A DNA stretch of 64,000 nucleotides from Hymenopus coronatus. Its lineage: Eukaryota > Arthropoda > Insecta > Mantodea > Hymenopodidae. The stretch covers positions 29,800,509 to 29,864,508 of the forward strand of contig CM060886.1 in the NCBI GenBank assembly GCA_030762935.1, written 5' to 3'. Position 1 is the stretch's first letter, and every line of letters begins with the position of its first letter. The notes under the pieces were generated by a model. The model was not told the origin of the DNA. It saw only the letters and a program-made list of their open reading frames with translations, and searched no databases. The translations under genes were made by a program, and so were the position numbers. Positions 20,190 to 32,468 of this stretch are shown in pieces.

Positions 20190-20950
20190 GACCGTTTTAC
20201 TTACTCTAGCCCCTATGAACAATATATGTAGTGGATAGAGAAGACATTGTTTTCTACCGAAAATTTCGATACTGAGATTCCACCAGAAATAAATATTTGA
20301 TTTAAGGTGCCCTGAGTCCGAAAAAAAAACACTTTTAGGAAAAGTTTCTCGTGCGCGCATGTGTCTGTGGACAGCGTGGCTCAAAAACGAAAAGTTGGTT
20401 AAGCACTTGGTATTTAAGTTCTATATCTTTCAAGAATCCAATACGAACTACCCCAATTACACTTTACGTGGAATATTTTTCAAAAATGTTATTTTCTCAA
20501 AAATGACTAACGATTTTGACTAAAATATCATATGTTTAAGATAATTTTATGACAAACGAAATGCATGTTTTGAATGTTCTGGGAATAGATCTCTTCATTC
20601 TGGATGACTTTTATATATTTTTGTGTAACTAGTAAACCGTAAGAGATAGACAACTTGTTACACAAAAATGTAGATCTCATTAAAACACATAATTTATGTC
20701 ATATACTTTTTATTTATTTATTGCGAAGTTACCTTTTAGATATACGAATACCTTTTATGACAAACGAAATGCATGTCTTGAATGTTCTGGGAATAGATCT
20801 CTTCATTCTGGATGACTTTTATATATTTTTGTATAGCTAGTAAACCGTAAGAGATAGACAACTTGCTACACAAAAATGTAGATCTCATTAAAACACACAA
20901 TTTATGTCATATACTTTTTATTTATTTATTGTGAGGTTACCTTTTAGATA
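20190..20950 (-). repeat. XR1 dispersed repeat, reverse orientation
   Basis: Starts with the terminal hairpin region TTACTCTAGCCCCTATGAAC, then the order is reversed relative to 19078-20070. Together with that copy it forms a head-to-head inverted pair. Its far end is duplicated (see the tandem duplication at 20552). Confidence 0.75.
20552..20950. repeat. ~208 bp recent tandem duplication
   Basis: GACAAACGAAATGCATG starts at ~20552 and again at ~20759, and both units run to 'GTTACCTTTTAGATATACGA'. Only a handful of differences are seen over ~200 bp, much less than between XR1 copies elsewhere, so the duplication is recent. The second unit is cut by the mariner at 20953. Confidence 0.85.
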
Positions 20951-20952
20951 TA

Positions 20953-22131
20953 CGAGGTACGTCCAGAAAGTAGATCGCAGTTCCGCACATGCACGGTAGA
21001 CGCTCTGTATCAAGGAGAAGAAACGTGCGCCATTTTGAGAATGCTGTCAGCCACATACGCTTTGTTGTGCTTGTTTACAATGTTGGTGTTGCTTGAAAAT
21101 CCCGCCGCTTGTGAAATCAGATCTGTGATTCGTTTTCTGAAAGCTAGGAAAGTGAAACCAATTGAAATTTATCGGCAAATTTGCGAAGTTTACGGACAAA
21201 ATGCGATGAGTGATTCAATGGTGAGAAGATGGGTCCGACAGTTCAATGAAGGACGTAGTGAAGTGCACGATAATGAACGAAGTGGACGTCCATCTTTGGT
21301 TACAGAAGAACTGAAATTTCGCAAACTTTGCTCACGTTGGGTACCAAAGATTCTTACTGAGCAACACAAAACAAAGCGGATGGGTAGTGCACTTTAGTTT
21401 TTAACCCGTTATGATGAAGACGGCGAAGAATTTCTGACACAGATAGTCACAGGAGATGAGACTTGGGTTTCTTAGGACACCCCTAAAAGTAAGCGGCAAT
21501 CAATGGAATGGAGGCACACTTCATCCCCAGCAAAGGTTAAGCCGAAACAAATCTTGACACCTCGAAAAATGATGTGCACAGTGTTCTGGGTCTGGAAAGG
21601 CATCTTACTCATTGATTTCTTACCACGTGATCAAACAATCAAAGCAGATGTTTATTGCGAGACACTTAGGAAATTGCACCGCGCAATACAGAATAACCGC
21701 CGAGGATTGCTGTCAAAAGGTGTTGTTTTTCTTCACGACAACGCACGAGCACACACTGCAAATGTGACGAAAAACCTCCTACAGGGATTTGGCTGGGACG
21801 TGTTTGACCATCCTCCGTACAGCTCTGATCTCGCTGCTAGCGACTTCCATCTGTTCTTACATCTTAAGTCTTTCCTTGGCGGTCAACACTTCAACAATGA
21901 CGAAGAGCTGAAAGAAAATGTTTCCAACTTTTTGAAGACACAGGCGGCAAACTTCTATGAAGAAGGTATACAAAAACTTGTGCCACGCTATGACAAATGC
22001 CTGCAAAATTTCGGCAGTTATGTGGAAAAGTAGTTTAAGAGTTGTAGAATTTTGTGCAATAAATAATATTCTGTATCTGTACACAATTTAATTTTATTAC
22101 CAAACGGAACTTACTTTTTGGACGTACCTCG
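20953..22131 (+). mobile_element. mariner M2 copy A, both ends present
   Basis: Inverted termini CGAGGTACGTCCAGAAAGTA at 20953 and its inverse (CTTTTTGGACGTACCTCG) ending 22131, flanked by TA on both sides. It lacks ~34 bp after the left terminus and ~95 bp inside the DNA-binding region compared with copy C at 50558. It carries no SINE fragment, unlike copies B and C. Confidence 0.9.
21035..22033 (+). pseudogene. mariner DD34D transposase, interrupted (copy A)
   Basis: The first frame (21035-21397) has the helix-turn-helix region and the box SGRPSLVTEEL. The second (21503-22033) has FLHDNARAHTANVTKNLL (second catalytic D) and, where active members read SPDLAPSD, SSDLAASDFHLF (third D retained). 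Between them the region with GDETWVS, the first catalytic D, is still legible, but stop codons near 21395 and 21475 interrupt it. Transposases of this family act in the nucleus, cutting and pasting the element at TA sites. This copy cannot make the full protein. Confidence 0.85.
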
Positions 22132-22439
22132 TAGATAGTTTATTCATCTTGTAAATCATACATAATACACAGGCACTATGATGTAAGACAAGTCAAGTTG
22201 TTATTTACAATTTTTGATTAATTACAGTTAATTGAGTGAAACATCCGGAAAGGACAAGGCATTTCTAAAAGCATATAGTTATTTACAATGAGCAATACTA
22301 TTATGTATGCATGTATGTATGTATATATATTGTCTAAGAAATATATTACTGAGGGCTTTCCATGAATTCATTAACAGAATAAAAACAGTGATGAAGCAAG
22401 TATGCCAAAACTTCCTTTTTAAATACCGTAAATTTACAA

Positions 22440-23550
22440 GTGGTTTTATTAGCTAAGGACTATTTGTTAAAAAAGGTTATTCCTAGGTTTATTACACTAT
22501 TTTGATAAGTGCTTGTGCTGCTTCTCTGTATGTGAATATCCATTTTTTGTATAACGAATAGTGAGTTGCCCCATAGTATTATACCATATTTTAGTATGGA
22601 GTAGATGCATGCAAAATACATACTTCTGAGTGTTCCACGTTGACTGGGTACTAGTTTTCTGAAATTACAGCAAACTGTGCTCATGTTTTTTTTCAGTTGA
22701 CTGATATGTGTGTCCCATTTTAAGTTACTTTGTATCCAAAGGCCAAGAAATTTTGTAGTATCAGAGAATTTAATTTGTTTGTTATCGCATAATATTATTG
22801 TTTGTACAGCACATTTTCTTTGGTAAAAATGAAAATGGATTACATGTGTCTTTTCTAAGTTAGCTATTAGATTGTTATCCGTGAACCATTTAGTGATATC
22901 ACTTAACATTTTACTCGAGATTTGCAGCTCCTCATTATTATTGCTTTCAATTAATATATTTGTGTCGTCAGCATACTGAACTATTGCTTTAGTTGTAACA
23001 TTTGATTGCAAATCATTTACAAATAATAAGAAGAGAAAGGACCCAAAATAGAACCTTGAGGCACACGAAATATAATATTTTTTGTATCTGATAGCTTTTC
23101 CCTAATGTGAGATTTTTCAGTGTGTGATATCTCGACTATTTGTTGTCTGTCCTTAAGGTATGATTTTATCCATTCTAATGCATGACCCCTAATACCCATA
23201 TTTTCTAACTTTTGGAACAATAAGCTGTGATTTAGTACATCAAATGCTTTTGTTAAATCAAAGAATGCCCCCAGTATTATACCTTTGTTATCCAGATTAT
23301 TTATTATACTGTTTACAAAATAAAAAAGTGTGGTTTCTGTAGACTTTCTTTTGCAAAAGCCATGCTGTGTTTTTAATATTAAATTGTTCATTTCGATAAA
23401 TGACATTAATCTTTTATAAAATATTTTTTCTAATACCTTAGAGAAGCTAGTTAAGAGTGATATCGGCCTGTAATTTTGTAAGTGAGTGTTATCTCCTCTT
23501 TTGTAAAGTGGCTTGACTTTGGCAGTTTTTAGGTTGTCAGGAAACACTGC
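22440..23550 (-). mobile_element. Non-LTR retrotransposon (LINE) relic with RT, 5'-truncated
   Basis: Minus strand. The upstream frame (23017-23547) has NYRPISLLTSFSKVLEKIFY, QHGFCKRKSTETT, FDLTKAFDVLNHSLL and VPQGSILGP, i.e. reverse-transcriptase motifs 1 to 4. The downstream frame (22460-23011) has the catalytic YADD and the thumb region (KFLGLWIQSNLKWDTHI). The two frames are offset by one base near 23035, which breaks the protein. No endonuclease is present. The sequence style is Jockey/CR1-like; the clade is not certain. Confidence 0.85.
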
Positions 23551-23567
23551 ATGCTGAAATGAGCTTA

Positions 23568-23935
23568 TGTGGTTACTCTAGCTCTCGCTCTCTGTTACTG
23601 TCTTGACGTATACAGTTACGTTATGTTGTGCGCACGTCCACGTGCGTAAGTGGGGGGGGGGGCGCGATGTGCAGATGGTTAGATTAGGCTCCTGGTTATT
23701 AATTTAAGGGTGGGAAGATATTTATTTGTAACATCTCTTACAAGGAAACAAGCTAGCCGCCCGTTAAACCTGTGATATAATAAATTCAAGACGTAAGGGG
23801 AAATGTAGTGTATTTAATATTCGCCTCGCCCACAAAACCCCTGTGATATTATTAATTAGGAGACTAGGAATGGAATCTTCATCAACAACGGAGCTGAGGA
23901 CACTGCTGAATGAAATGACCGACTTCCCGCGACAA
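23568..23935 (+). repeat. Probable 5' LTR of a retrotransposon relic
   Basis: Placed by the primer-binding-like site directly after it. It has an AATAAA signal near 23779 and ends near ...CGCGACA. The left boundary is a guess, because the 3' LTR is not in the window for comparison. Confidence 0.4.
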
Positions 23936-23936
23936 A

Positions 23937-23950
23937 TGGCGCTCAACGTG
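23937..23950 (+). other. Primer-binding-site-like sequence
   Basis: TGGCGCTCAACGTG resembles the tRNA-complementary TGGCGCC...-type sites that start the internal region of arthropod LTR retrotransposons. It lies upstream of gag-like frames in the correct order. Confidence 0.5.
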
Positions 23951-24107
23951 TTTTAAGGAGGCGACCATCCTCATATCGCTTCAAGGAGTCAACGCAACTA
24001 GAAGTTCAAGACCTTCCAGTCGACAATGGGTAAAGTACCAAAACAGTTTATATTTTATTTGTTCTTATTGTACTTGAAAGCTGCTAAGAAGCAACAAGAT
24101 TGTAAAT

Positions 24108-26300
24108 ATGGCGGATCATGTTAACGCTAATGCCGACATCCAATCTGAGGGAGGAGCCACTACTCCATCTCTGGACCAGCAGGTTAAAGCACAATTTGTA
24201 CGTAACTTAGAGTCACAATCGACAACAGAGAATACAAGTAACAGCATAAATGTACCTACAGTAGTAGATCAGGGACAAGGCTCGGCCAACTTAATGCTGA
24301 TGCTGCAGTCCATACTGAGACAGAGTTAATTCAAAATAATCAACAACTGCAAGAACGATTTGTTAATATTAACCAAACTTTGAGACAGGAATTAACACAG
24401 AACAACCAGAAATTGCAAGAACAAATTGTAATCAGTAGTCAAAAAGACAGGAATTAACAAATGGCAGGAACAAATTGTAAATAGTAACCAAACTTTGAGA
24501 CAAGAATTAAGCTACAAGTTAGACTCAATTAGCTCATATCAGGGACAGATTTAAGCAAAAATTTTAACGTTGAAACAACAATTGCATTGTAACAAAAGGG
24601 AGATAGCTGATTTATCAGAATTTTTTAACAGACAAGTAAAGACATTAGCTGGAAATGATGTCAGGTTTCAGATCCAGTTAGTGCAGGTGCATCTTTGGGA
24701 GAAGACCAACTAGCTTTAGAGCTGAAAGGTGAATAAGAGCTAACAGCTGTGGAAAATGTTGTAGATGCTTCACAGGCGCAAAATGCTTATGAATTTGAAA
24801 ACATAACAAACATAGCCCAAACTATGAGTGCTGTGCATGAAAGGGAAATTAGCGAATTAAGAAATTCCATGCTGAGAATGGAACTGGAAATCAATATTGT
24901 GCTGAGTAATTCCAGTGAGTGTAACAAGTCGGCGGACCCTGAAGCTTCCACCAACGTAAATAGTATTAATAATTGTAATGTGCATGCTAAGTGTGTATCA
25001 CTAATGGTTACCTGCTCTCGTAGCAATAGGAATTGAAATGTCTATTTATTGACTAAATTGTCATTACCGGTATTTGATGAAAGCAAGAGGGATCGTGCGA
25101 AAGAATTTATTAGCGAGTTGGAGCAATATTTTAGGTTAAAGTCAACTTCAGAAGAAATTAAATTAATTGTTGACAGGACGCGCTCTGAACTGGCTACGTT
25201 TGACGTTGGGAGATTCTCTGTCCTACAAGGAATTTAGACAGGTTATTGCGCCATTGGGGACCAACAGAAGTTAACAAAGCTAGGCTACAACTTAACAGTG
25301 GCAGGTAGAATCCAAATATTCATGGCAGTCTGATAGATTCGGTTTTGAAACTTGCACAAAAGAGCAAGCAAATTAAACCGCCTATGTTAGATACAGAGGT
25401 CATTGCTCTCCTGACCAACCATTTTTAGCCACAGATCAGAAATGTTCTAATTGTTGCTCAGCCGCAAACTATCGTAAAAATGCTGCAGTTGAACACGGCA
25501 TTCGACCAGAGGCTTAGTACTAGCACAAGGCAGCCACCACAGAGAAACACTTATTCTCAAGACAGCCGACAGTCACCACCTTTTTTGGGGACCGGGGCAC
25601 ACCCTCTTCGTTTCAACAATGACAGGCACCGACATCACCTCGGGGAAAGAATAGATTCCAGCCACCGCGATCGTATAGACGATAGCAGCCATACAACAAC
25701 AGATGCCATACGAGAGAGAAGCCCAAGTACACCACATCCATTTCACAGGTCGCAGTCAATATGACCACGGCAACCGCAACAATGGAAGTAGTTATCCACC
25801 GGGAAAAATACAACAGAAGAAAACCGAGGAAGATACAGACGCCATTCAAATGGTTCCGGAAAAGACAGCCCAGTGTCGTCACAGATAATTGAAAGCAACA
25901 ACAATGGCCGCAGATAGGGACCAAACCCGGACTTACACACCGCGCAGCAGAACACAACAGCGACCAGAATATTTGCAGGGGCCAGGTAAACATCTCAAAC
26001 ACGACGGACAGAACCACATCGTCGATCTCAGGGCCCATCTCTACTATACAAAGGTGCAACAATGGAGAACGAGGTAACAATGCAACACACAGACGGGATA
26101 CTATGGAGAATTATGAATCGCATAGAAATAATGAATGTAGAAACAACTGTACTTTTAGACAGCGGGGCAAACATTTCCCTATGTTCAGAGGCTTATTCTC
26201 AACAATTGTTAAATAGGAAAATCAAAATTATGTCATTACCTATAAAAAAAATGTGTGTTGTACAGTGGCAATTTCAGAAAGTAAAGAAAGGGTGAAGCAT
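24108..26300 (+). pseudogene. gag-protease relic of an LTR retrotransposon
   Basis: Successive broken frames on the plus strand. A polar N-terminus (24108-24326) is followed by glutamine-rich, heptad-like repeats (24330-24560: QNNQQLQE, LTQNNQKLQEQI). A gag-type segment follows at 25049 with LPVFDESKRDRAKEFISELE. A basic Arg/His-rich stretch (25500-26000) comes next, and finally a retropepsin-like segment at 26062 with VLLDSGANISLCSEAY (catalytic Asp-Ser-Gly intact). Reverse transcriptase, RNase H and integrase are absent, because the element is cut off by the mariner at ~26346. Stops between all parts make it dead. Ty3 or Pao type cannot be decided without the polymerase. Confidence 0.7.
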
Positions 26301-26361
26301 AAGGCCATGCTCATGGTGTAAATAGGAGATACATTTTTCAATGTAATTTTGCAGGCATTTG

Positions 26362-27496
26362 TCAGCGTGGCACAAGTTTTTGTATACCTTCTTCATAGAA
26401 GTTTGCCGCCTGTGTCTTCAAAAAGTTGGAAACATTTTCTTTCAGCTCTTCGTCATTGTTGAAGTGTTGACCGTCAAGAAAAGACTTGAGATGTAAGAAC
26501 AGATGAAAGTAGCTAGGAGCGAGGTCAGGGCTGTACGGAGGATGGTCAAACACGTCCCAGCCAAATCCCTGTAGGAGGTTTTTCGTCACATTTGCAGTGT
26601 GTGCTCGTGCGTTGTCGTGAAGAAAAACACCTTTTGACAGCAATCCTCGGCGCTTATTCTGTATTGCGCAGTGCAATTTCCTAAGTGTCTCGCAATAAAC
26701 ATCTGCTTTGATTGTTTGACCACGCGTTAAGAAATCAATGAGTAAGATGCCTTTTCAGTCCCAGAACACTGTGCACATCATTCTTCGAGGTGTCAAGATT
26801 TGTTTCGGCTTAACCTTTGCTGGGGATGAAGTGTGCCTCCATTCCATTGATCCCGCCTGCGGTGCCATAAGTAGTTAAAGCGGGCGTTAAACACTACAAA
26901 AAAAATTTCATTGATTGCCGCTTACTTTCAGGGGTGTCGTAAGAAACCCAAGTCTCATCTCCTGTGACTATCTGTGTCAGAAATTCTTCGCCGTCTTCAT
27001 CATAACGGGTTAAAAACTGAAGTGCACTACCCATCCGCTTTGTTTTGTGTTGCTCAGTAAGAATCTTTGGTACCCAACGTGAGCAAAGTTTACGAAATTT
27101 CAGTTTTTCGGTAACAATTTCATGAATTAGTGATCGTGAGCTTTGGGGAAATTTCATAGCGAGAGCACTAATTGTAAACTTGCGGTTTTCCTGGATCTTG
27201 TCATCAATCGCGTGAACCAGTTCTTCTGTAACCAAAGATGGACGCCCACTTCGTTCTTCATCGTGCACTTCACTACGTCCTTCATTGAACTGTCGGACCC
27301 ATCTTCTCACCATTGAATCACTCATCGCATTTTGTCCGTAAACTTCGCAAATTTGCCGATAAATTTCAATTGGTTTCACTTTCCTAGCTTTCAGAAAACG
27401 AATCACAGATCTGATTTCACCAGCGGCGGGATTTTCAATCAACACCGACATTGTAAACAAGCACAACAAAGCGTATGTGGCTGACATCAATCTCAA
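26362..27496 (-). pseudogene. mariner transposase split by a SINE piece (copy B)
   Basis: The upstream frame (26894-27496) is intact from the N-terminus through the paired helix-turn-helix, the linker SGRPSLVTEEL and the first catalytic box GDETWVSYDTPE. The downstream frame (26362-26676) has FLHDNARAHTA (second D) and YSPDLAPSYFHLF (third D kept, neighbouring D changed to Y). The SINE-derived insertion and a frameshift between them prevent a full product. Confidence 0.85.
26851..26905 (-). mobile_element. 5'-truncated SINE S4 fragment within mariner copy B
   Basis: CGCCTGCGGTGCCATAAGTA...GCGGGCGTTAAACACTAC plus poly(A) is the 3' end of SINE S4 (compare 3800-3850). It lies on the plus strand as written, and so antisense to the transposase. 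Duplicated target ~8 bp. Confidence 0.85.
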
Positions 27497-28418
27497 AATG
27501 GCGCACGTTTCTTCTCCTTGATACAGCGCGTCTACCGCGCATGTGCGGAACTGCGATCGCAGCGCTGCGGCGGAGATAGATTGAAACGGAACTTACTTTC
27601 TGGACGTACCTCGTATCTATCTGCCGTGTGTTATATACTGATCCTGAATAATACCAACTTTTGCGCCTTAAATATGTAATAGTATCTCTTATTGGTTCTT
27701 TGTTAGTATCACCTCACAAATTATAAAAATAAATTGTGCCAAGTTTTGACGTCATAGCGACCACAGGACGCCAACTCTTTACTCCCACTAACTTTCTGCT
27801 TGCTTTGTCTATTTCTCCAATTCCCTGTGCTACTTGGAGGACACATTACTATTCCTCTCTCATTTATTTCTGTTTTCTTTAGCCTAAACCCTGTGCTCAT
27901 TAGCAAGTGGTGGTTGGTGAACTGTTACCTGGAATTAAACTAGCTTGCCTTGCCTTAATCACCTAAGTGACAACAACTTGCTTTTATGCATATTTCTACC
28001 ACTAAATATTCACAACTATTTTACATTGCTTTCTATAGGTTTATAATATTCTGTACAATTTTCCTTTTTATATGTTTTGTGAGCATATGGTATGTGCTCC
28101 TACAACTTGGTCCTTTAGTTTTTACCTTGCAGCAGTAATGAGCTAATCATTATTATTGTATTAAATGTAATACTGGGTAATCTCATTTCAAGTCATATCA
28201 ACTTTATACATATAAAACATTACAATTAAATTTCAATAATTTTTGAGTCCGGCTTTATTATGGTTTTACTCAATAATGCTTTTATAATGCTACGATTGAT
28301 AGCCAAGCAGAAATTTAGTACTGCTGTAATACATCTTTATACACTTACTTATCTTTGTTTAAGCTTGATAGTGCTTCAATTCTCACTCCAATGATTTACA
28401 TTACTTTGATTCATGCAG

Positions 28419-28597
28419 CCACGAAGTTTGAAGGGTGCAGTAGCTCGGTTTGCTGTGAGGATGAAGCCTATACATGATCCAAATCCTGCGCCTTGTACTT
28501 ATGGTTTGCCTTCAGCTTTCAAAGCAAGTCCAGAGAACAAATGTCCTTTTAATTCATCTTCGGAGCGCATCACAATAGAAGTTACTAATCTGCCAGG
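28419..28597 (+). CDS. Exon B of PG-rich sperm-tail/ciliary-like protein
   Basis: Acceptor GATTCATGCAG, donor CCAGG|GTAAGA. It opens in phase 0 (PRSLKGAVARFAVRMKP) and closes after two bases of a codon. Features are ARFAV, a Pro-rich turn DPNPAPCTYGLPSAF, and a second turn beginning TNLPG that continues across the splice. The upstream ATG at 28413 lies in the intron side of the acceptor and is not a start. The Phe-...-Pro-x-Tyr spacing agrees with exon A and with PG-rich repeat proteins. Confidence 0.75.
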
Positions 28598-29240
28598 GTA
28601 AGAATAAAGTTTTTCTGAAGATTCATAGGAAAATATTTGATTGGTAGTAGTTAATTAAGGAACAATTTTTCTCTCTTTGAAGTATGAAATTCTTTTGGAA
28701 TTAAATTATAGGCACCTTTATGAAATTTCATATTCTGTATCTTTAAAGTGAGCATAAAGTTTCTCCAGATTTCCTCTTCATATTCTATAACCTATATAAT
28801 GAGAATATCACACACATCTATATGAACATGCACTTGCAGAGTTTGTATTGTGTGAGGAAATAGTGCACTGCCATTGGCAGCAATATTAGCTGCCCTTATT
28901 TTGAACATCCTCACCATAATTAACCCTTTAAGGGTCAAAACTTTTGCTTATCTATTTGTTCATAAGGCCCATATTCTGTTGAGAGTGATCCATGTTATGC
29001 TGAACTTTGAACCTTAATTAGATAGCAAGTAAACTTTTAACAAAAAGATAATGTAAAACATTTATATAATGTCCAGGAGATGTTTGCTGTTGCCAGAGTT
29101 ATTGAATTTGTGTTATGCAAGATAGTATACAATGTTTGCAGCAGCACAAAATCCTTTACTCCACCATTATCTTTCTCTCAATCTCTATTCTCAGTTGAAT
29201 CAGACATTATGTTCAGGTTTGTTTATTAAAATAAGGTACC

Positions 29241-29265
29241 TACACACACACACACACACACACAG
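29241..29265. repeat. (CA)n microsatellite in intron
   Basis: About eleven CA/AC dinucleotides. Nothing else is recognised between 28598 and 29640. Confidence 0.85.
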
Positions 29266-29640
29266 ATTGATGATGATTTGCCAAATACTGTGTATCAATG
29301 CAGCTCTGTAATAAGTGTTTTGACAAGACTAGATCATACATACTATTTTTACTTCAATAAGGGAATGCCTGAAACATAAGGTAATATTACATTTATTACT
29401 CTATGATTTATTAATCTGCTAAAGTAAAGTAAACTATTTTGATACTACATGTTGGGCAGCAGGAAGTTTGAAGTGTCTGTTACACAGACTTGCATATGCT
29501 ATAAAAACAGTGGTATGTTTAACAGCATTAATTTGTTTTTACAATGTTCCTTAAACTTTGCTACAGTTTCTGGAATATTCGTTTAATCTATGATTATAAT
29601 CAATATGGCTTACATAAGATGTTATCCTTTCTCTTTTAAG

Positions 29641-29899
29641 GCCTGGTTCTTACAACCCCCAGGATTCAAAAAAGTTACAGATTCCATTTTATCACAGCTT
29701 TGGTAAGCAGAAATCTTTAGCTCCTGCCGTAGACATAAAATGTGATCCTGTTCAGGTATCTATATGCAACAGATGTGGAAATGTTCCTTCTGGAGATTAT
29801 TGGCATAAATCAAATAAAGCATTTCTCTGTAGGAGCTGCATGTTGAAAGAAAGGACAGAGCATACATTATTCAATGAAACAGAACTAGCAAAATGGAGA
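29641..29899 (+). CDS. Exon C: PG turn plus CxxC...CxxC zinc-ribbon-like domain
   Basis: Acceptor TCTTTTAAG, donor TGGAGA|GTAAGT. The split codon completes PGPGSYNPQDSKKLQ, the hallmark Pro-Gly-Pro-Gly-Ser-Tyr turn. After a Phe-rich FYHSFGKQK stretch comes ICNRCGNVPSGDYWHK followed by FLCRSC: two Cys pairs about 20 residues apart, a likely zinc knuckle. The exon ends in the charged segment ELAKWR. 259 bp, phase 2 in and phase 0 out. Confidence 0.8.
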
Positions 29900-30059
29900 G
29901 TAAGTAAAAGTGCATTTTTTAGTATTGCCTTTATTTAGTATTGCCTTTTTAGAAGAAAATTATTTAAAATTATTAAACAAAACATAAATTGCTTGCATCT
30001 CACAGAGTTCATACAAGATTATGTGCATTCCAGACAAATGTATAGTCCACTGAGCATGA

Positions 30060-30300
30060 GTTGCCAGGCATTTCATAAAGGGCACCACATTAACGAGGCA
30101 CACAGATCAGATTGGTTTACAAAAACATGGCTTAATTGAATTAAAGTCTACACTTAACAATAAGCAATGCAATGAAATTGGAGAGGTAGGGTCAGGCTAA
30201 AAAAACTCAATGCTATAACCAGGATTCGAACCACAGATCTTCTGGTTTCCATCCAGTTGCTGACCACTGAGCTACCATGCAACATGCCTGCACAGCACTA
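30060..30300 (-). mobile_element. tRNA-derived SINE-like element, reverse strand
   Basis: The minus strand reads CATGGTAGCTCAGTGGTCAG (A box) and GTGGTTCGAATCCTGG (B box) between 30205 and 30290, with a body extending toward 30060. Its 3' tail and target repeats are not clear. A worn relative may lie near 58340. Confidence 0.5.
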
Positions 30301-31174
30301 AATTCCCCAACTGGCATGCATTTTTCCACAAGGAGATCTCAAATTATTTTGATATGTCAGGCCTCAATGGCAACTTATAAACTCCACAAGTACTTAAGTC
30401 TCAGACTTTATAGTTAATCAACTATTAGGTCATTTAATGTGTATTGTTGCTCTCACACCAGCTGTGGGTACAACAGAAGTTGGTGGTGTAAAAGAAACAA
30501 TTAATGTAATGAAATATATAACAAATGAGTCATTCATATTCTCATAGGCAAATATACAGTGTTTTTTTGTTTTACACTGTGATCAGAACATGACAGCTTG
30601 CATGTCAGCTGCTACAGCTCTGATTCCTGCTGAAACAGTTATAATATCTCACATTCACATATTAGGTAGTTGCAGTTACAATGATAATAAGCACATGTCT
30701 AATTATAAGAGGTGTGGAAATGTTATCCATGTCTACCCACATATTTCTGGCATATTTTCAGAAAATGTTCATTTATATTTAAGATTTCAATATCTGAAAT
30801 TTGAATTTTTTGACTTATGTTTTCTTTTAGTTTTTCCATATATGGGGTTTGTTGCACACACTTTTTATCATCAGAGATGAATAAATTTCTGTAATTGGAT
30901 TTTGTAAAATGTCAGCAATAAAGTAATTGATCCATTCTTAATGTTCTTCTATGATGTTGCATGTTTTCATTTATATGATCATGTTCTATTGTAGAATAAC
31001 AAACCTGAAGCACAAAGAAACCCGAATTTACACTTGACCAGTCCATAAAGCAATGATGCCACTCTTTGAAAAGCTCTTTAGATACCAGGTTTTTATTATG
31101 TTCTACTGCTTCATCTGATGAAAAAATGATTCCATGCATTTTATCTTTTAGTTTTGGAAACATAAGAATTCACA

Positions 31175-31493
31175 CTGACTGCCTCCATGGTCGAGTGGTC
31201 AGCAAGCTGACTTCTCACCCGGGGGTCCCGGATTGAATTCCCGGCTGGGGCGGGGACTTTTTCTTTAGCCAGAAGTATTCCCTATCCCCCACAGAGTCTG
31301 GAAGTTTGTATGTGAGTATGAATGTGTGCGTGTTTGAGTAAAACAAAATTATTTAAACCAATGTAAAAGAACCCAAAGACAATGAGTTGTTTCAAGTGGA
31401 AAGCCCCCGATATGACCTTAGATGTTAAAGGGGGCTATATAAATGAAACAGTAAAAAAAAGAAAAAAAAAAAAATAAATAAATAAATAAATAT
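31175..31493 (+). mobile_element. tRNA-derived SINE S2 with target-site duplication
   Basis: GCCTCCATGGTCGAGTGGTC (A box) and GGATTGAATTCCC (worn B box) head the element. The body has 'TTCCCTATCCCCCACAG', 'GTTGTTTCAAGTGG' and 'GATGTTAAAGGGGGCTATAT', and it ends in A/AAAT repeats. Target duplication ATTCACA at 31168-31174 and 31494-31500. A second copy is at 49211. Confidence 0.85.
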
Positions 31494-32229
31494 ATTCACA
31501 AGGTGCTAGGCCAAGGCTGGTTGACCTATTTTCACCTGTTACAGCAATTCTTGAGTGTCCTTCACAAAATTAATCACTAAAAAAAACTGATTTCTTTTAG
31601 AATCACTGTATCAATTATAAATTTTACCTTTAGTTGGGCTACTGCACCAAATGCATCTCTAAGCCTATCTTCACTTTCTTTAGGCATTAATGACAATTTA
31701 AAATTGTAATAAATTATAGCCTGGAAATGTTCTCTAGTCAAATTCATTTTTGAGTCAAGACAAAATTTTTGAATGATGATAAATAACAAACTATTAGAGT
31801 AAATTGATCAAACTATACAGTAATAAAATTGCAAAACATTAGAAAGTAGTGTCAGATATAAACAAATTACATTTGTATTTAGAAACATGCCATTCTGAAA
31901 CTTTTCAGTGTTGTCCTCATAGGAGGGTTAAACAAAAGCAGTTTTGGGCCAGGCTTTCTCTCTGAGCTATAGTTTGGCAAACCCTTTTCAGAGGGAAGAA
32001 AATCTGAACATATCTGTATATATGCATGAGGAGAAACAGTTCAAATGCTCAGTATTGATATTGACTCTAAAAGCACTCAATAAAAACTTTTTGGTTAGAT
32101 TCTGATTACTCATCAAATATGTATTCAATTTTCACAAAAAGAAAACAGGTCAGTAGAAACTGCACTATGACACAATGCCAATGAGTTCCTTGGAAGGCAA
32201 ATACAGGAGACTATCATCTGTAACAGTAT

Positions 32230-32468
32230 TTTTTTTTAAACTTAACATCCTTTAACCCAATTGATCATATCAGGCGATGTATGAAATCAGTGAAATGATA
32301 CTCAAAAGATCTCAGGATCCAAGGAACTTAAAATTACTTGAATTCTTCTTCTCAGGATATGGGAAACCCTGAAGAAAAACATTATTTAGTAACTCACCCT
32401 AAGCGAGATTCAAACCATGACCTCTTGACTGTGGGGTTGACACATTGTCTCCACACTACAAAATAATA
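32230..32468 (-). mobile_element. SINE S1, reverse orientation
   Basis: The reverse complement follows 19225-19484: GGAGACAATGTGTCAACCCC (worn A box), 'AAGAGGTCATGGTTTGAATC' (B box), 'TTTCCCATATCCTGAGAAG', 'GATATGATCAATTGGGTTAAAGGATGTTAAG' and a poly(T) at the left end. More diverged than the other two copies. Confidence 0.75.

Larger units (their letters stand above)
26346..27613 (-). mobile_element. mariner M2 copy B, carrying a SINE fragment, 3' end lost
   Basis: Read on the minus strand from the terminus at 27613 (the plus strand ends ...CTGGACGTACCTCG, then TA) to a break in the last codons near 26346. The inner frame break is caused by a 55-bp piece of SINE S4 at 26851-26905, flanked by TCCATTGA/TTCATTGA. 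The same insertion is at the same site in copy C. Confidence 0.9.
17134..28418 (+). other. Large transposon-filled intron between exons A and B
   Basis: 11.3 kb phase-0 intron, GTAATC...TTCATGCAG. It holds, in order, an unidentified GC-richer block, XR1 copies, a mariner, a LINE, an LTR-element relic and another mariner, each annotated separately. 27614-28418 is featureless AT-rich DNA. Confidence 0.65.

Noticed and set aside
25613..26080. 155-residue minus-strand frame
   Set aside because: Antisense shadow of the basic region of the LTR-element gag relic; no supporting motif.
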